DNA of 64,000 bases from Zhengitettix transpicula. Taxonomy: Eukaryota; Arthropoda; Insecta; Orthoptera; Tetrigidae. A model generated the notes under the pieces. It saw only the letters and a program-made list of their open reading frames with translations. It was not told the origin of the DNA and did not search any database. Below, piece by piece: positions 10,492 to 22,200 of this stretch (position 1 is the first letter of the stretch; the number at the start of each line of letters is the position of its first letter). A program made the position numbers and the translations under genes. Location: the NCBI GenBank assembly GCA_037074705.1, contig JAYJMR010000037.1:124001-188000 (forward strand), in the 5' to 3' direction.

Positions 10492-11024
10492 TTTTTTTTT
10501 AGGGCAACAGGCTACATGAGGGTGATCCACATTAGGCAACTCCCCTTTAATAGCATAGGAAGGGATTTGAAAGTGGGGATGCGGAAGGATAGAGGAAGGT
10601 AGCCAAGGGTTAACTAGGGGCCTCCGGGCTATGGTTTAAGGATCCTACCCGGCATTCGCCTAAAGAAATGCAGGGAAAACCCTAGAAAAACCTGCATCGG
10701 GTAGGTCGGGCATTGGGTACTTGTCCCACGCCCTTCCGATAGCGGGAGAGGAGTTTGCTGTGGGGACGCAGCTTACCCCTCGCCATGCCTTGGCCTGTTT
10801 AGGAGGCAGCTGGCCGACTATTCCAATAGGAATAGCGGACAATTCTTACCGTATGCTCAAGGTCTGCGACCCCGGAACATACACCTCTCAAAACAGGCCG
10901 AGGTGCCTCGGCATGTGGGAACCTTACTTCAAAAAAACCAGAGAGATGTGAGAGCATCCCCAAAGGGAGCCCCCGCCAGAGCTCTCTGGGAAGGTTCACC
11001 TGCGAGGGAATCCTCTCGCAGGCT
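10492..11024 (-). mobile_element. Inverted copy of the poly-A retroposon
   Basis: A T-run at 10492-10500 (the poly-A tail on the minus strand) is followed by the reverse complement of the family, through the shared GGATCCTACC and CGAGGTGCCTCGGCATG to the 5' part near 11024. Its 5' end, with CTCGCAGG, resembles that of the copy at 14222. It faces the amplified copy tail to tail. Confidence 0.85.
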
Positions 11025-11039
11025 TTCTCGGTCGCAGAG

Positions 11040-11702
11040 GCGCTCCTGGTGCCGCAGCACTTAAATTACTACGCCTTCGTGTTTTAACACCGCGAATCTA
11101 CGCTTCGACACCGGAGACTTTAAAAAAAAAACAGCAGCCTGCACCGGACTCAGTCACAACTGCGCATGCGCAGCCGTAACGCAACGACAGCGCGTGGAAA
11201 CGGAAGCTGCTGCTGCTGCCGCGACATCAGGCGACACAACCAACGAAACCGTAGAACCATTCACTAATGATAAATCTTATTTTGTAAAAATTATAATCGC
11301 TCGTGTTTGGTAACAATCTGAGGGTATTTTAAAGAAAACAACCGCAGACAAAACTGCGCAGTGGCTCGCTCTGAAAACTAACTACATGTACTGAGAAAAA
11401 TTAGAAATGGTGAATCATTCCGACGCTATTGTAAATTATGTTGAGAGTGTTGGCAACACTGTCGCTCACGCAGGTTTATTACTTTACACAGTCTAGATCG
11501 TAACAGCGGTTGCTCGCGGGTGACGTGCCACAGGGTCTGTTGCGTCTACGCGACTTTCCCTGGAGACCGACCTCGCGGTATGTGGGTGGGTGGACCCGGC
11601 GTGACTCAAGCAGATCCGCTTGCTTTCCGACACCACCTTCAGATGCAAGTGACTTTTCTCGCTTAAACTGATTTTCCGTTTCTTTTCCTCCCTCCTATAC
11701 AG
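11040..11702 (+). promoter_or_regulatory. Candidate promoter and 5' leader of the SLC10-like gene
   Basis: GC- and CpG-rich DNA directly upstream of the first coding exon. It holds a consensus NRF1-type palindrome (11161-11172) and a CTG/GCT-rich stretch. The exon with the ATG begins right after a long pyrimidine tract and CTATACAG, which reads as a splice acceptor. A 5' untranslated exon therefore probably lies here, with transcription starting further upstream. Confidence 0.5.
11161..11172. promoter_or_regulatory. NRF1-type site TGCGCATGCGCA
   Basis: A perfect 12-bp palindrome matching the YGCGCAYGCGCR consensus of NRF1, whose fly homologue is erect wing. It lies 544 bp upstream of the SLC10-like ATG. 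Such sites usually mark promoters of broadly expressed genes. Confidence 0.6.
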
Positions 11703-11704
11703 AA

Positions 11705-11926
11705 ATGCTGCTCGCGTGCTTCCTGGTGCTGCTGGCGCTCGGCGGCCACTGCAAGAACCTGACCGAGGTCCTCGAGGTGGGCTTCGAACCCGGGCGGGTC
11801 GAGAAGCTGCACTCCGACGACAGTACCAATGTCCGCTTCTGGACGTCGGATCTCTCGGAGGAAGACGTCGAGCATGGCGTCGTCACCATCGTCAGCAAGG
11901 ACCCCGGCGTCGCCAAGGCACGTGAC
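11705..11926 (+). CDS. SLC10-like coding exon 1
   Basis: Opens with the ATG two bases after the CTATACAG acceptor. [16 protein letters not shown] is a signal peptide, followed by the ectodomain [20 protein letters not shown] and [16 protein letters not shown]. The end at 11926 is inferred: GAC|GTGTGG is the only nearby phase-0 GT before the inserted element and lets ARD join VLPESTHY. The donor is weak, and an extra small exon cannot be excluded. Confidence 0.75.
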
Positions 11927-14900
11927 GTGTGGGAGTTTCAGTTTGACGTTAATGAAACAATTGATGACTTTACAAAGGCCACTCTTTATTTTTTAGTGTG
12001 ACGACGTTTCGATACCTTTTTGTATCTTCTTCAGGTATTTTCTTACAGGAGATATTGTTGAGGTGTTGAACCCATCACAAGTGATACAAATTAAAAGCAC
12101 CAGAGACACGATACAAATAAGTTAACTAATGTTGGCGACTCCTTATTATTCTAAATTGTTGATTCTGTTTTGTTATTTAACAACGGTACTGAGGGTCGAC
12201 AAACACAAGAGGCCACAGGACTGGTCTTACTGAACCTCCAGGTGGCCAGGTCAAACCTTCCAAGCCACAGCCTTGCTTCCATCTTGTTGGCGTTAAGTGA
12301 ATTGTGAGCCTTGGACCCCTGTTCATAAACTCTGTGAATTTAATACCTTGTTTCATTTAGTTGTGCTAGTTTATTGTGTTAAGTTGTTTGTTATTCTTTA
12401 GCTTGCCTTTGTACAATCATACTATAAATCTCATCTATGGTAAACACCTCCTCCGAAGGCCTGAAGACGATACAAAGCTATATTGAAACGTCATCATAAT
12501 ATAAATTTTAAATAAAGTGTCTGTATGAGGTCATCAATTATTTTATCATCATCAGATAACGTTGTTAAGGTACCGTGACAGACTGTCTGATATTCCCTAT
12601 TCACAGGTTCTACCTGAAAGCACTCATTACATCCTGAAGACACAGCCTTTCAACGGCAGCCAGTGGAGCTCAGAGTTTGTAGTGGGCGGTCTGTTTCTGG
12701 GGCACACGTCCTTTCAGCTGACGGTGACTCACAGGGACACCGGGGAACTGATGAGGGTGTCAAACCGTCTGGACGTGACGGTCGTCCGGCCCGACAGAGC
12801 CATCGACAGGGCCTTCCCCTATTCCGTGGGCACCCTGGTCTCCATCATCTACATAAACTTTGGGTGCGCCCTGGACTGGGAGGTGCTCAAGAAGACGCTC
12901 AGGAGGCCGATAGGCCCAGTTATCGGGCTGTTCTCCCAGTTTGTCTTCATGCCTGTGGTGAGTGGTTTCTTCAAGAAATGACATACAAAATTAGCTGAGT
13001 ATGAAGTGTTAGGAACTTATTGGAGAATATATCAGGAAATGGTTTACATTTCTTGTGTATGAATGTTGAAGATAGCCCAAGCCATCTATCACTGGATGGT
13101 TGCCACTGCGTTGCTATCAAAGACGTGTGATTGGTAGTTAGGGAGACTGAGGATTCTGCACCAGCAATGAGACATTACCTTCCATCAGGAATGCAAAACA
13201 ATCTTAGAAAACATCTGAACTTTAACTAATATAGAATAATGCCAACTTAATGTATAAGGTTCCTTACTTTTAGAAGAATTCTACTTAATTCCCATTTTTA
13301 ACTGTTTTCCATGTTACGCTTGACCCAGATTGCTTTTCTCTTGGGAAAAGCCATTTTCCCCGGGTCTCCGACCATGCAGTTGGGTCTGTTCTTCACTGGG
13401 GTGAGTCCCGCTGGGGGTGCATCTAACATCTGGACGTACGCCTTTGACGGAAACCTGAACCTCAGCATCACCATGACCACACTCAGCACATTCGCAGCTT
13501 TTGGTGTGTATTATAGATCAAGAACACATCAAGTTTCAATTATTTTGGGGGGCCAGAGTATTTGAAATAAAATCACATTCATCACATAGGTCAAGTAGGT
13601 CAGCAAACACTATTTACTTCTAACCACACATTTATATTACAGTCATAAAAAAACTTAGAAACTGATTTGATATTAATGAATGTAAACTTTCCCAGTGTAA
13701 ATTGTTAAATAAATTTTTACGCAGTTGAGCACCAGGTTCAGATTTCTATATAAACTTGACGTTGACATTTCTGTGGCCATTCTCTACCGCTGTCTTCACT
13801 TGACGTCAATGTCAAGTCTATATAAAAATCTGAAACTTTATTAAGTTTGGGAATTAGCATGTTCAACTATTCTGTTATATGTTAATGACATCACCATAAG
13901 AAGTACACAAGGTAAAATTGATCAAGACAGGTAAAAAGCCCCCAGATGTAAATAAACAGATTGAGAAACTTAAATTTGGGTGTTCTAACTCTATAAGTTC
14001 ATCAGTACTTTATCAGTCTCATAAATCATATGGAGATAATTGCTTTGCTGGCAAAATCGTTGGACACACAAGTTTTTATTGAAGTTGTAAGGAGGCAAAA
14101 ATGAGTCCCACACACTTTGTCTAAATTGTCAATACTTGGCAGAACTTGACGGGCCATGTGTCCGACAGCTGTAATTAACACAAAGGAGAGTAATAGTGTG
14201 ACAATTGTATGGATAGGTTAATTTAGTACCTATGAGGGATGTTCTCTCGCAGACAGAACCTTGTAGGAGAGACAGGAAGGGGCTACCTTTGGGGATGCCT
14301 TTTCCTCTCTTTGGTTTTTAACTAATGTTCCCACAAGCCGAGGCACCTTGGTCTGTTTTGAGACGTTGCATGTTCCGGGGTCACAGACCTTGGGGCATAC
14401 GGGAAGAGTTGTTTGCCGTTCCCATTGGAACAGCCGGCCAGCTTCCTAAACTGGTCGAGGTACGGAGAAGGGAATGCTGCATCCCCACAGCAAACTCTTC
14501 TCCCGCTATCAGAAGGGCGTGGGACACATACACAGTGCCCGACCTACCTGATGCAGGTTTTTCTAGGGTTTGTCCTGCATTACTTTTAGACAAAAGCCGG
14601 GTAGGATCCTTAAACCATAGTCCGGGGAGCCCCTAGTTAACCATTGGCTACCTTCTTCTACCCTTCCGCATTCCCCCTTTCAAATCCCTTCCTATGCTAT
14701 TAAAGGGGAGTTGCCACCTTGTGGATTACCCTCATGTAGCCTGTTACCGTTAAAAAAAAATGAATAGGTTAAGATGTGATATTAAAAAGCAAGAGTAAAA
14801 GTGCATTTTAGTGAGAAATATTCCAGACAGTGAAAGTGCATTGGAGAAATGGGGGAGTTATACAGAGTAGCAAGATTTAAGTACGTATAAACATTGTCAC

Positions 14901-16222
14901 AGATATTCGTTTATCTTGCTAAAAACCTTTTGCTAAAATAATCTCCCCACATCATTTTATTACCCTGAAAGAAAGAAACCCTGTTCTTAAATAGTTTAAT
15001 AAAATCTATATTTTTTGTACTTTTGTACTTAATTGATGATTAAATAATATGAGATATTAATCAAACAAAGGGTTTATTAATAAAAATTAAAATAGCTCCT
15101 GAAGCAATGTTGTTAGTACTTAAATGGTGCTCAATATGTTTGTAATTTCAGATATTAATAATTTATATATAAAAAAAGAAATCTTATCTTTACAAAGTGA
15201 AAAATAAGTTTGAGATGTTCTAGAGAAGTGATGATAATAGAACCACTGGCAAGATTGAGGTGTATTGAATCATTATAAACAAAAAAAAATGGTGTGGAAA
15301 AACTGAAATAAAGTTAATAATTGCCCGTTTCTTTGTTTTTCCCAGCAATGATGCCCTTGTGGATCTTTTCCCTCGGACACCTTATCTTCACGGAGGGCAA
15401 AATGATGGTGCCGTATTCCAGGATAGGAACCATCGCACTTGGTCTCATCGTCCCCCTGGCCATGGGCATGCTCATTCAGAAATTCTTCCCACGTGTCTCC
15501 AAGTTCATGGTGAGAATTATGAAGCCCTTCTCCGCACTCCTCATCATCTTCATCGTGGTGTTTGCAATCATCACCAACTACTACTTGTTCCAGCTTTTCT
15601 CTTGGCAGGTGAGTGCAAAAACATTGTGTAGCATTTCCTTCTAATAGTTAAGACTGTTGTGGTGTGATAATGTCATAGATGTCTAACATGGAATAATTAC
15701 AGTTTGTAGACTTTTATGCTGGTTCTGCAAACTTTTTGTAATACTGTCTTAGCAAATAACCTTAGTAGTGATGAGCAGATAAAGAAAAATATTAATATAA
15801 TTAATTTTTCCTTACCTCTACAAAAGTCACCATAACTTTCTGTGTAATTATTGGGTAAACAACAGCCTGGATTGTCTAGTATAGTACGCCTGGTATACTT
15901 TAGTAGTTCCAAATTGACTACTTAGTTTCAAGAACATATGAAGACGGACAGTAAAGCCTATTTTTTGTCTTTGAACCTCAAAAGTAAAAATTAATTTCTC
16001 AGATGCAGACTTACAATGGTTGTCACTTCTGATGGAATGAAATTTTTCACTAAATTCTGAACATCTGTTACTATTTTAGAGCAATAAATATGGAGGAATT
16101 ATTATTGTGCAATTAAAACATGAAAGAAATGCCGTCTCAATTCCAAGTTTGAAATAATTAATAAGCATGTTGCAAATCTTGCTGCTGCTGAGTAAGTGTT
16201 TACATTTAAAATACTAGAATAA

Positions 16223-16285
<63 letters not shown>

Positions 16286-19200
16286 ATTAGGAGAATCCAT
16301 TACGGAACTAATTCACATTCAAACTTGGATAGTGAGGAAGGATAGAAATAAATAGATTCGGCCGAATTTGGTGAGGAAACTCACTACTCAATTTCAGAAT
16401 TCGTTATATGTGTAAAGAAAAAGCAATGGATGAAAGAGGACGCAATTGTATACAAAACTGATATTATTTAAAGGCCAATAAATTTTTCTATGCCTTAAAT
16501 GTGTTATATTTACTTAAACCTTAAAATATATTGCCCTTAGAGATTTAGTTTTAGGTCATTTGTGCGACAGAGTTCAAGGCTAGCAGACGATGGGGAACGC
16601 CCACCTGACGTTATAAAACATGGCGGCTGAGTTTTCAATTGTCTTCAAATATGGCGGCGACTTGTACAGTCTATGTTGTTTATTATGTCTTTGGCAGAGT
16701 GCGGACAATCAATATCTGAGAACTACTCATTTACAATTTCTCATATAAAGTGTTTTTTTTTTAAAAAAAAGTACGTAAATGAGCTGCAAGACCAGAAATG
16801 AAAGATTATTTAGCAAACAAAGTAATTTATAAGTTAAATGAGTTGTTAAACAAGTTATCGGTTAATCTTTACTGAACGTCACGGAGCCGAAAATTATTTT
16901 TACCGTGTTTTCTGGATAATAGACGAAATTCTAAGACCCCTTTAGAAAGACTTTTGCTCTGCTCTCTCTTAGTTAAGGAATTATAAGCACTTCCAAGCAT
17001 TGAATTAGATATTCTACTTCATTGATGGATGAACCGTTTTCTCTGCAAATTATATACAGGTAAGTCAAGCTTCATTAATTTAAATAAGATGGAATTAAAT
17101 ATACTACATAAATAAAATATATATATGTACATTCATAAATAGGCTGAAGTTGCTTTCGAGGACTCCACGTGTCATCGTAGCCTATTTTCCTACTGTCCAG
17201 AAGAATTTATTTCAGTTTACACTTTTCTATCATGGACAACTTGTGAAAACTACTATGTAGAAGTTAAGGTGTTGTTTTTTTTGTATCAGCAAATGTGTGC
17301 CTGCCATTCTAGAGTCTGTCCAATGTTCTCTTCTAGATTTTACTATTATTTCTGCAGTTCACTGACGCACTGTGCTCTGCTTTTATACACTTCACTTTAC
17401 ACAAGATCAACTGGTTTTCTTCTTTTCAATCTTCTGGGACGGTGTTGATTTTTCAGAAGTTGTCAGACCGCTGGGTTGATGTGGAGGTGAAGCCTAGCTT
17501 CATGTTTCCCAGCATGCATTTTTATTTATTCTTTTATGGTTGGAATCAGGCGTCTCCTATGCAGATTTCGGATATACCAGGGGGCATTCACAATGTTTCT
17601 TAACACATTATTTTAACACGTTTGTATGCACATATCCGCTTTCTTTGAAGCTTCACTCCCAATTGAAATTAAGTTGGTGGAAATATAGGTATGTGTATTA
17701 CATGTTTTCATGTTCTTGCAGGACTCGAGTACACCTTCAGTGATTGGGCAGGGAAGCAGTGAAGACAGCCGACTGGCCAACTCTGAAAGAGGTAATTTTT
17801 CCTCACTCCTCTTTATGGTCAAAATTAATATGGCTTTTGTCCATTTTAAAAATGGATTAGTGTTATTATTCTGGGACGCTGTTGATTTTCCAGGACTTGT
17901 CAGACCACTGGGTTGATTTGAAGGTGAAGCCTAGCTTCATGTTTCCCAGCATGCATTTTTATTTATTCTTTTATGGTTGGAATTGGAGATATTGCATTTC
18001 GGATATAGCAGGGGGCATTCACAATGTTTCTTAACACATTATTTTAACATGTTTGTATACACATATCCGCTCTCTTTGAAATTAAGTAGGTGGAAATATA
18101 GGTACGTGTATTACATGTTTTCATGTTCTTGCAGGACTCGAGTACGCCTTCAGTTATTGGGCAGGGAAGCAGTGAAGACAGCCGACTGGCCAACTCTGAA
18201 AGAGGTAATTTTTCCTCACTCCTCTTTATGGTCAAAATTAATATGGCTTTTGTCCATTTTAAAAATGGATTAGTGTTATTATTCTGGGACGCTGTTGATT
18301 TTCCAGGACTTGTCAGACCACTGGGTTGATTTGAAGGTGAAGCCTAGCTTCATGTTTCCCAGCATGCATTTTTCTTTTTCTTTTATGGTTGGAATTGGAG
18401 ATATTGCATTTTGGATATAGCAGGGGGCATTCACAATGTTTCTTAACACATTATTTTAACATGTTTGTATACACATATCCGCTCTCTTTGAAATTAAGTT
18501 GGTGGAAATATAGGTACGTGTATTACATGTTTTCATGTTCTTGCAGGACTCGAGTATGCCTTCAGTTATTGGGCAGGGAAGCAGCTGTTGCGGGGATACC
18601 AAGACAGCCGACTGGCCAGCTCTGAAAGAGGTAATTTTTCCTCACTCCTCTTTCTGGTCCAAATTAATATGGCTTTTATCCATTTAAAAATGGATTAGTG
18701 TTATTATTCTCGGACGCTGTTGATTTTCCAGGACTTCTCAGGCCACTGGGTTGATTTGAAGGTGAAGCCTAGCTTCATGTTTCCCAGCATGCATTTTTAT
18801 TTATTCTTTTATGGTTGGAATTCCCTATGCAGATTTCGGATATACCAGGGGGCATTCACAGTGTTTCTTAACACATTATTTTGACATGTTTGTATGCACT
18901 TAATGTTTGTATCTCAGGCGCAGTTCAAAAGCTGAATACGGGAGAGCCACGTTGGTTTAAATATTTGATTGCAAATCGGTAGTTTCTTGGAAATTAAAAG
19001 TTTGGAGTTTCTTCCAATTAGCCAATAGTATTGTCTATATTTTATGCTTAATTCAGATTTATTAAACATGCTCATTCCACCTAAGTTTGGTGTCAAAAGT
19101 CATGCCTAGGTACATGACATTGTTCTCATAGGGCATTAGTGATGGTGGGTCTTTTGATTGTTTGTTTAGTAGATTTCTGTTTGTTCAGCTTTGTCTTCCA

Positions 19201-22200
19201 TTGTTTATTCCATTCAGCTATTGTGTTTCTGGCTTCTTGTAGTCTTCTAGTTGAAAAGTTTTGGTCCTTTTCTACTTCAAGTAACGTGTCATCTGCACAT
19301 TTAGATACCTCAGTTCCTTCCAATTTTGGGATATTGCTAGTATATAGTAAGTAGAGTATAGGACCCAGGATACTACACTGGGACACTCTTCTTCTGAATT
19401 CTAATTCTGAATAGTCTCTCTTTGATGTATGATGATAATATATCTACATATTGCTTTGGCAGCATTTTGTTTACTTTATGTATCAAGGCTTCATGTCATG
19501 TAAGAAGTCTGCTGAGCAGACTTGTTTTTCTTCCAGTGCGAATTAAATAATATCGCTTATTCTATGAACTTGATCTATTGTTGAGTGCTTCTGTCTGAAT
19601 CCAAATTGGAAAGCTGGTATTAGTTTATTATTTTCTGTTATTGGCCGCATCCTTCGAGCAGTAGTTTCTCAAACAGTTTTGAAATTATTGGTAATAGAGA
19701 AATTGGTCTGTAAGATTTAACATCATTGGGTTGTTTTTCTTGTTTTTGGGGCATGATAACTTCTGCAACTTTCAACAATGCAGGGACACGTTTTAATCTG
19801 AATGCTGCATTGAATGTGTACGTGAGCATTACTATTGCCTTTCTAGGCAGATGCTTTAAAATCTGTCCTGTAATTAGATCTATTCCCGGAGCATTCTTAT
19901 GGTTCAGATTTTTTAAATTTCATTAGTTACTTCTCTTGGGGTAACTGGTGTGATATTGTCTGATCTTACGTTGTCATCATTAATCATGGTGCTATTATTA
20001 TTCCCTTGGTTGGGTGAGAATACATCTGCCAGGTGTTCAGCAAATAAGTCTCCTTTCTGTTTATTCTATCTAGCCCAAGAACTGTTGTTTCTAAGAGGAG
20101 GAGTGGAGGTTACCGGTCTTTTAATTTTCTTGGTTGTTTTCCATATTGAATAGTCACTTTCTTCGTATGCTGATAATTCTTGTAGGTAAGAGTTGATAAA
20201 TTCTTGTTTAAGCTTTTGTATTTCTCTTCTCAGCTTTTGAGTTTTGTTTTTCAAGTATCGTTTCGCCTACTCGGTCTCTTGATTGTTCCCATTTTCTTCT
20301 AGCTCTTTGTTTTATTTTGACAAGTTCTCTAATCTCTGCTGGGTAGTTTATTCCTTTTGTTATGTAATTTTTTGTGAACATAATGTAGTCCTTTTCTAAA
20401 AAGAACCCAATAATTTCAAGTTTTTAAAGAATGCAAAGATCAGGTAGCAAACTAATTATTTTGCATTTTCCTTCTTTATTATTAAGGCATTTTGTTTCTT
20501 CAAGTTTGTGTACTAATATTTGTCATACCCAGTACAGTCCCTGCTGGAAGGAAGAGGAACATCAGTTAATATTTCATTAAATAATTCCTCTATTTTTCTT
20601 TTAACAGCTTCAGAATTTTCTCATGTTTTTTTTTAAGTGAGAACCTGCTTATTTATGTTCATTATTTTTGCGGCTGAGGAAATCTCCAAGAAAACTAGAG
20701 GAATCATTTAATGAAATTTTTTTATTTAAAGTTGATATATCAATAAACAAAAAAGTTATTTAACCTATTGCTAACCCCGACAAATGCTAAAAAAAAGGCT
20801 GACCTTTCTAAACAATATTGAAGTAGTAATAATAAAATTGTAAAAAACATCATTATGTACTAGCAAATACATTCATAAATAGAAAATCCACGTGTATAAA
20901 TAAAATAAAATATGTCAGCAACTAATTATTATTTTACTGGTTGAATTTGTATAGATTTTTCCATGAACATTTAAAAGCCCCTTTCTGTTTTTTTTTGTAA
21001 TTTTCCAATAATTCTTTTGACATTAATTAAACCAATTAACTAAAGGTGGGGGGGGGGGTGTTTTTGTTCATGTCTGGATGCTAGCAGAATGTGCATTGAT
21101 TGTAGATATGTCAATTTGAATTATTTCTTTAGTTTTAATTTGTCAGTAGCTGTTTAATGTCAATATTATTATTCTTTTATGAAACAGTTCACGGACTACA
21201 TTTGACTCCCAAGTCACTATATAAACTCTGCCCGTAGGTCATAAATTGAAAGTTCTTGAGATTCTGTGGATGTGAATCCACTACAGTATTCATCCTGCAG
21301 TCTTTAAAGTTCAACAACCGTGATTCAGGATTGCTCCGTTAAATGTCTGTTGTGAGAAGAAACTGTCCTGACTCATTAAAGCTATTTTTAAGTTTTTCTT
21401 TTCCTGAATCATCTCCACCCTTCCAAGTTTCAGGGTGCGTGTTAAATAACTCTATCATTGTGATGGCTGTGTAGACACTTGTGCCACTGTTTCTGCAACT
21501 TAACCAGTCCATAGTTAATATTTATCTTTTTTTTTAATTTATTAAAATTAATTCTTAGTCCGAAGACTTTACAGTTGTGATAATTTAACATAATAAAAGT
21601 ATTTACAACTTTTAAATATTTAACAAATAACGTATAATTAAAGTATTTATAATTTGTAAATATTTAACATGTAAACTTGGTGCCAGTTGGTAGGTGGGGG
21701 TTAGATTTACATAATTCCAGAGTGATTTATGGGGAGGATGATATTAGTTGGGAGTTTATGTTTTAGTCTGCAATTTTGCGAAGGAGGGTGTGGGTTTCTG
21801 TATAAGAGCTCAATGGTTGGATTTGGATGATTGATGGAGATATATATTAGGGACTTTGTAGTTTTATGAATTATGGCAGGAATTAGGGGAATTTCAAGTG
21901 TTTTTTTTTTTGTGGATAACTGAGTTGCAAAGGTACCAGGGAAATTTTTGTTTTGTTTGGTTTGTATTTTGTAGGAGTGGGAACAGGCAGTGGATCCCCA
22001 TATTGCACATGAGTATGACCATATGGGGCTGATTAATGATAGATGAGGAGTCTTTTAGTCCTGAGGTATATGGGAGATTTTCTGTTGATAAGAGGGAAGA
22101 GTTATTTTGTTGTTGATTCTGGAGGTAATGTGGGCTATGTGAGGTTTCCATGATAGTTTTCAATCTAGGATAAGGCCTAGGTATGGTGTAGTTTGTTGGA

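Larger units (their letters stand above)
17425..18900 (+). repeat. Tandem array of about 412-bp units carrying exon-like pairs
   Basis: The unit is repeated about three and a half times. Its landmark GACTCGAGTA occurs at 17722, 18135 and 18547, and TTGTCAGACC-type blocks at 17457, 17894, 18307 and 18732. Each unit has two AG...GT-bounded segments. Segment A (70 bp, 84 bp in the third copy) lies between TTCTTGCAG and GTAATT. Segment B starts after TTTTCCAG with GACTTGTCAGACCACTGGG, with GTGAAG as a possible donor. Copies differ by few bases. Confidence 0.85.
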
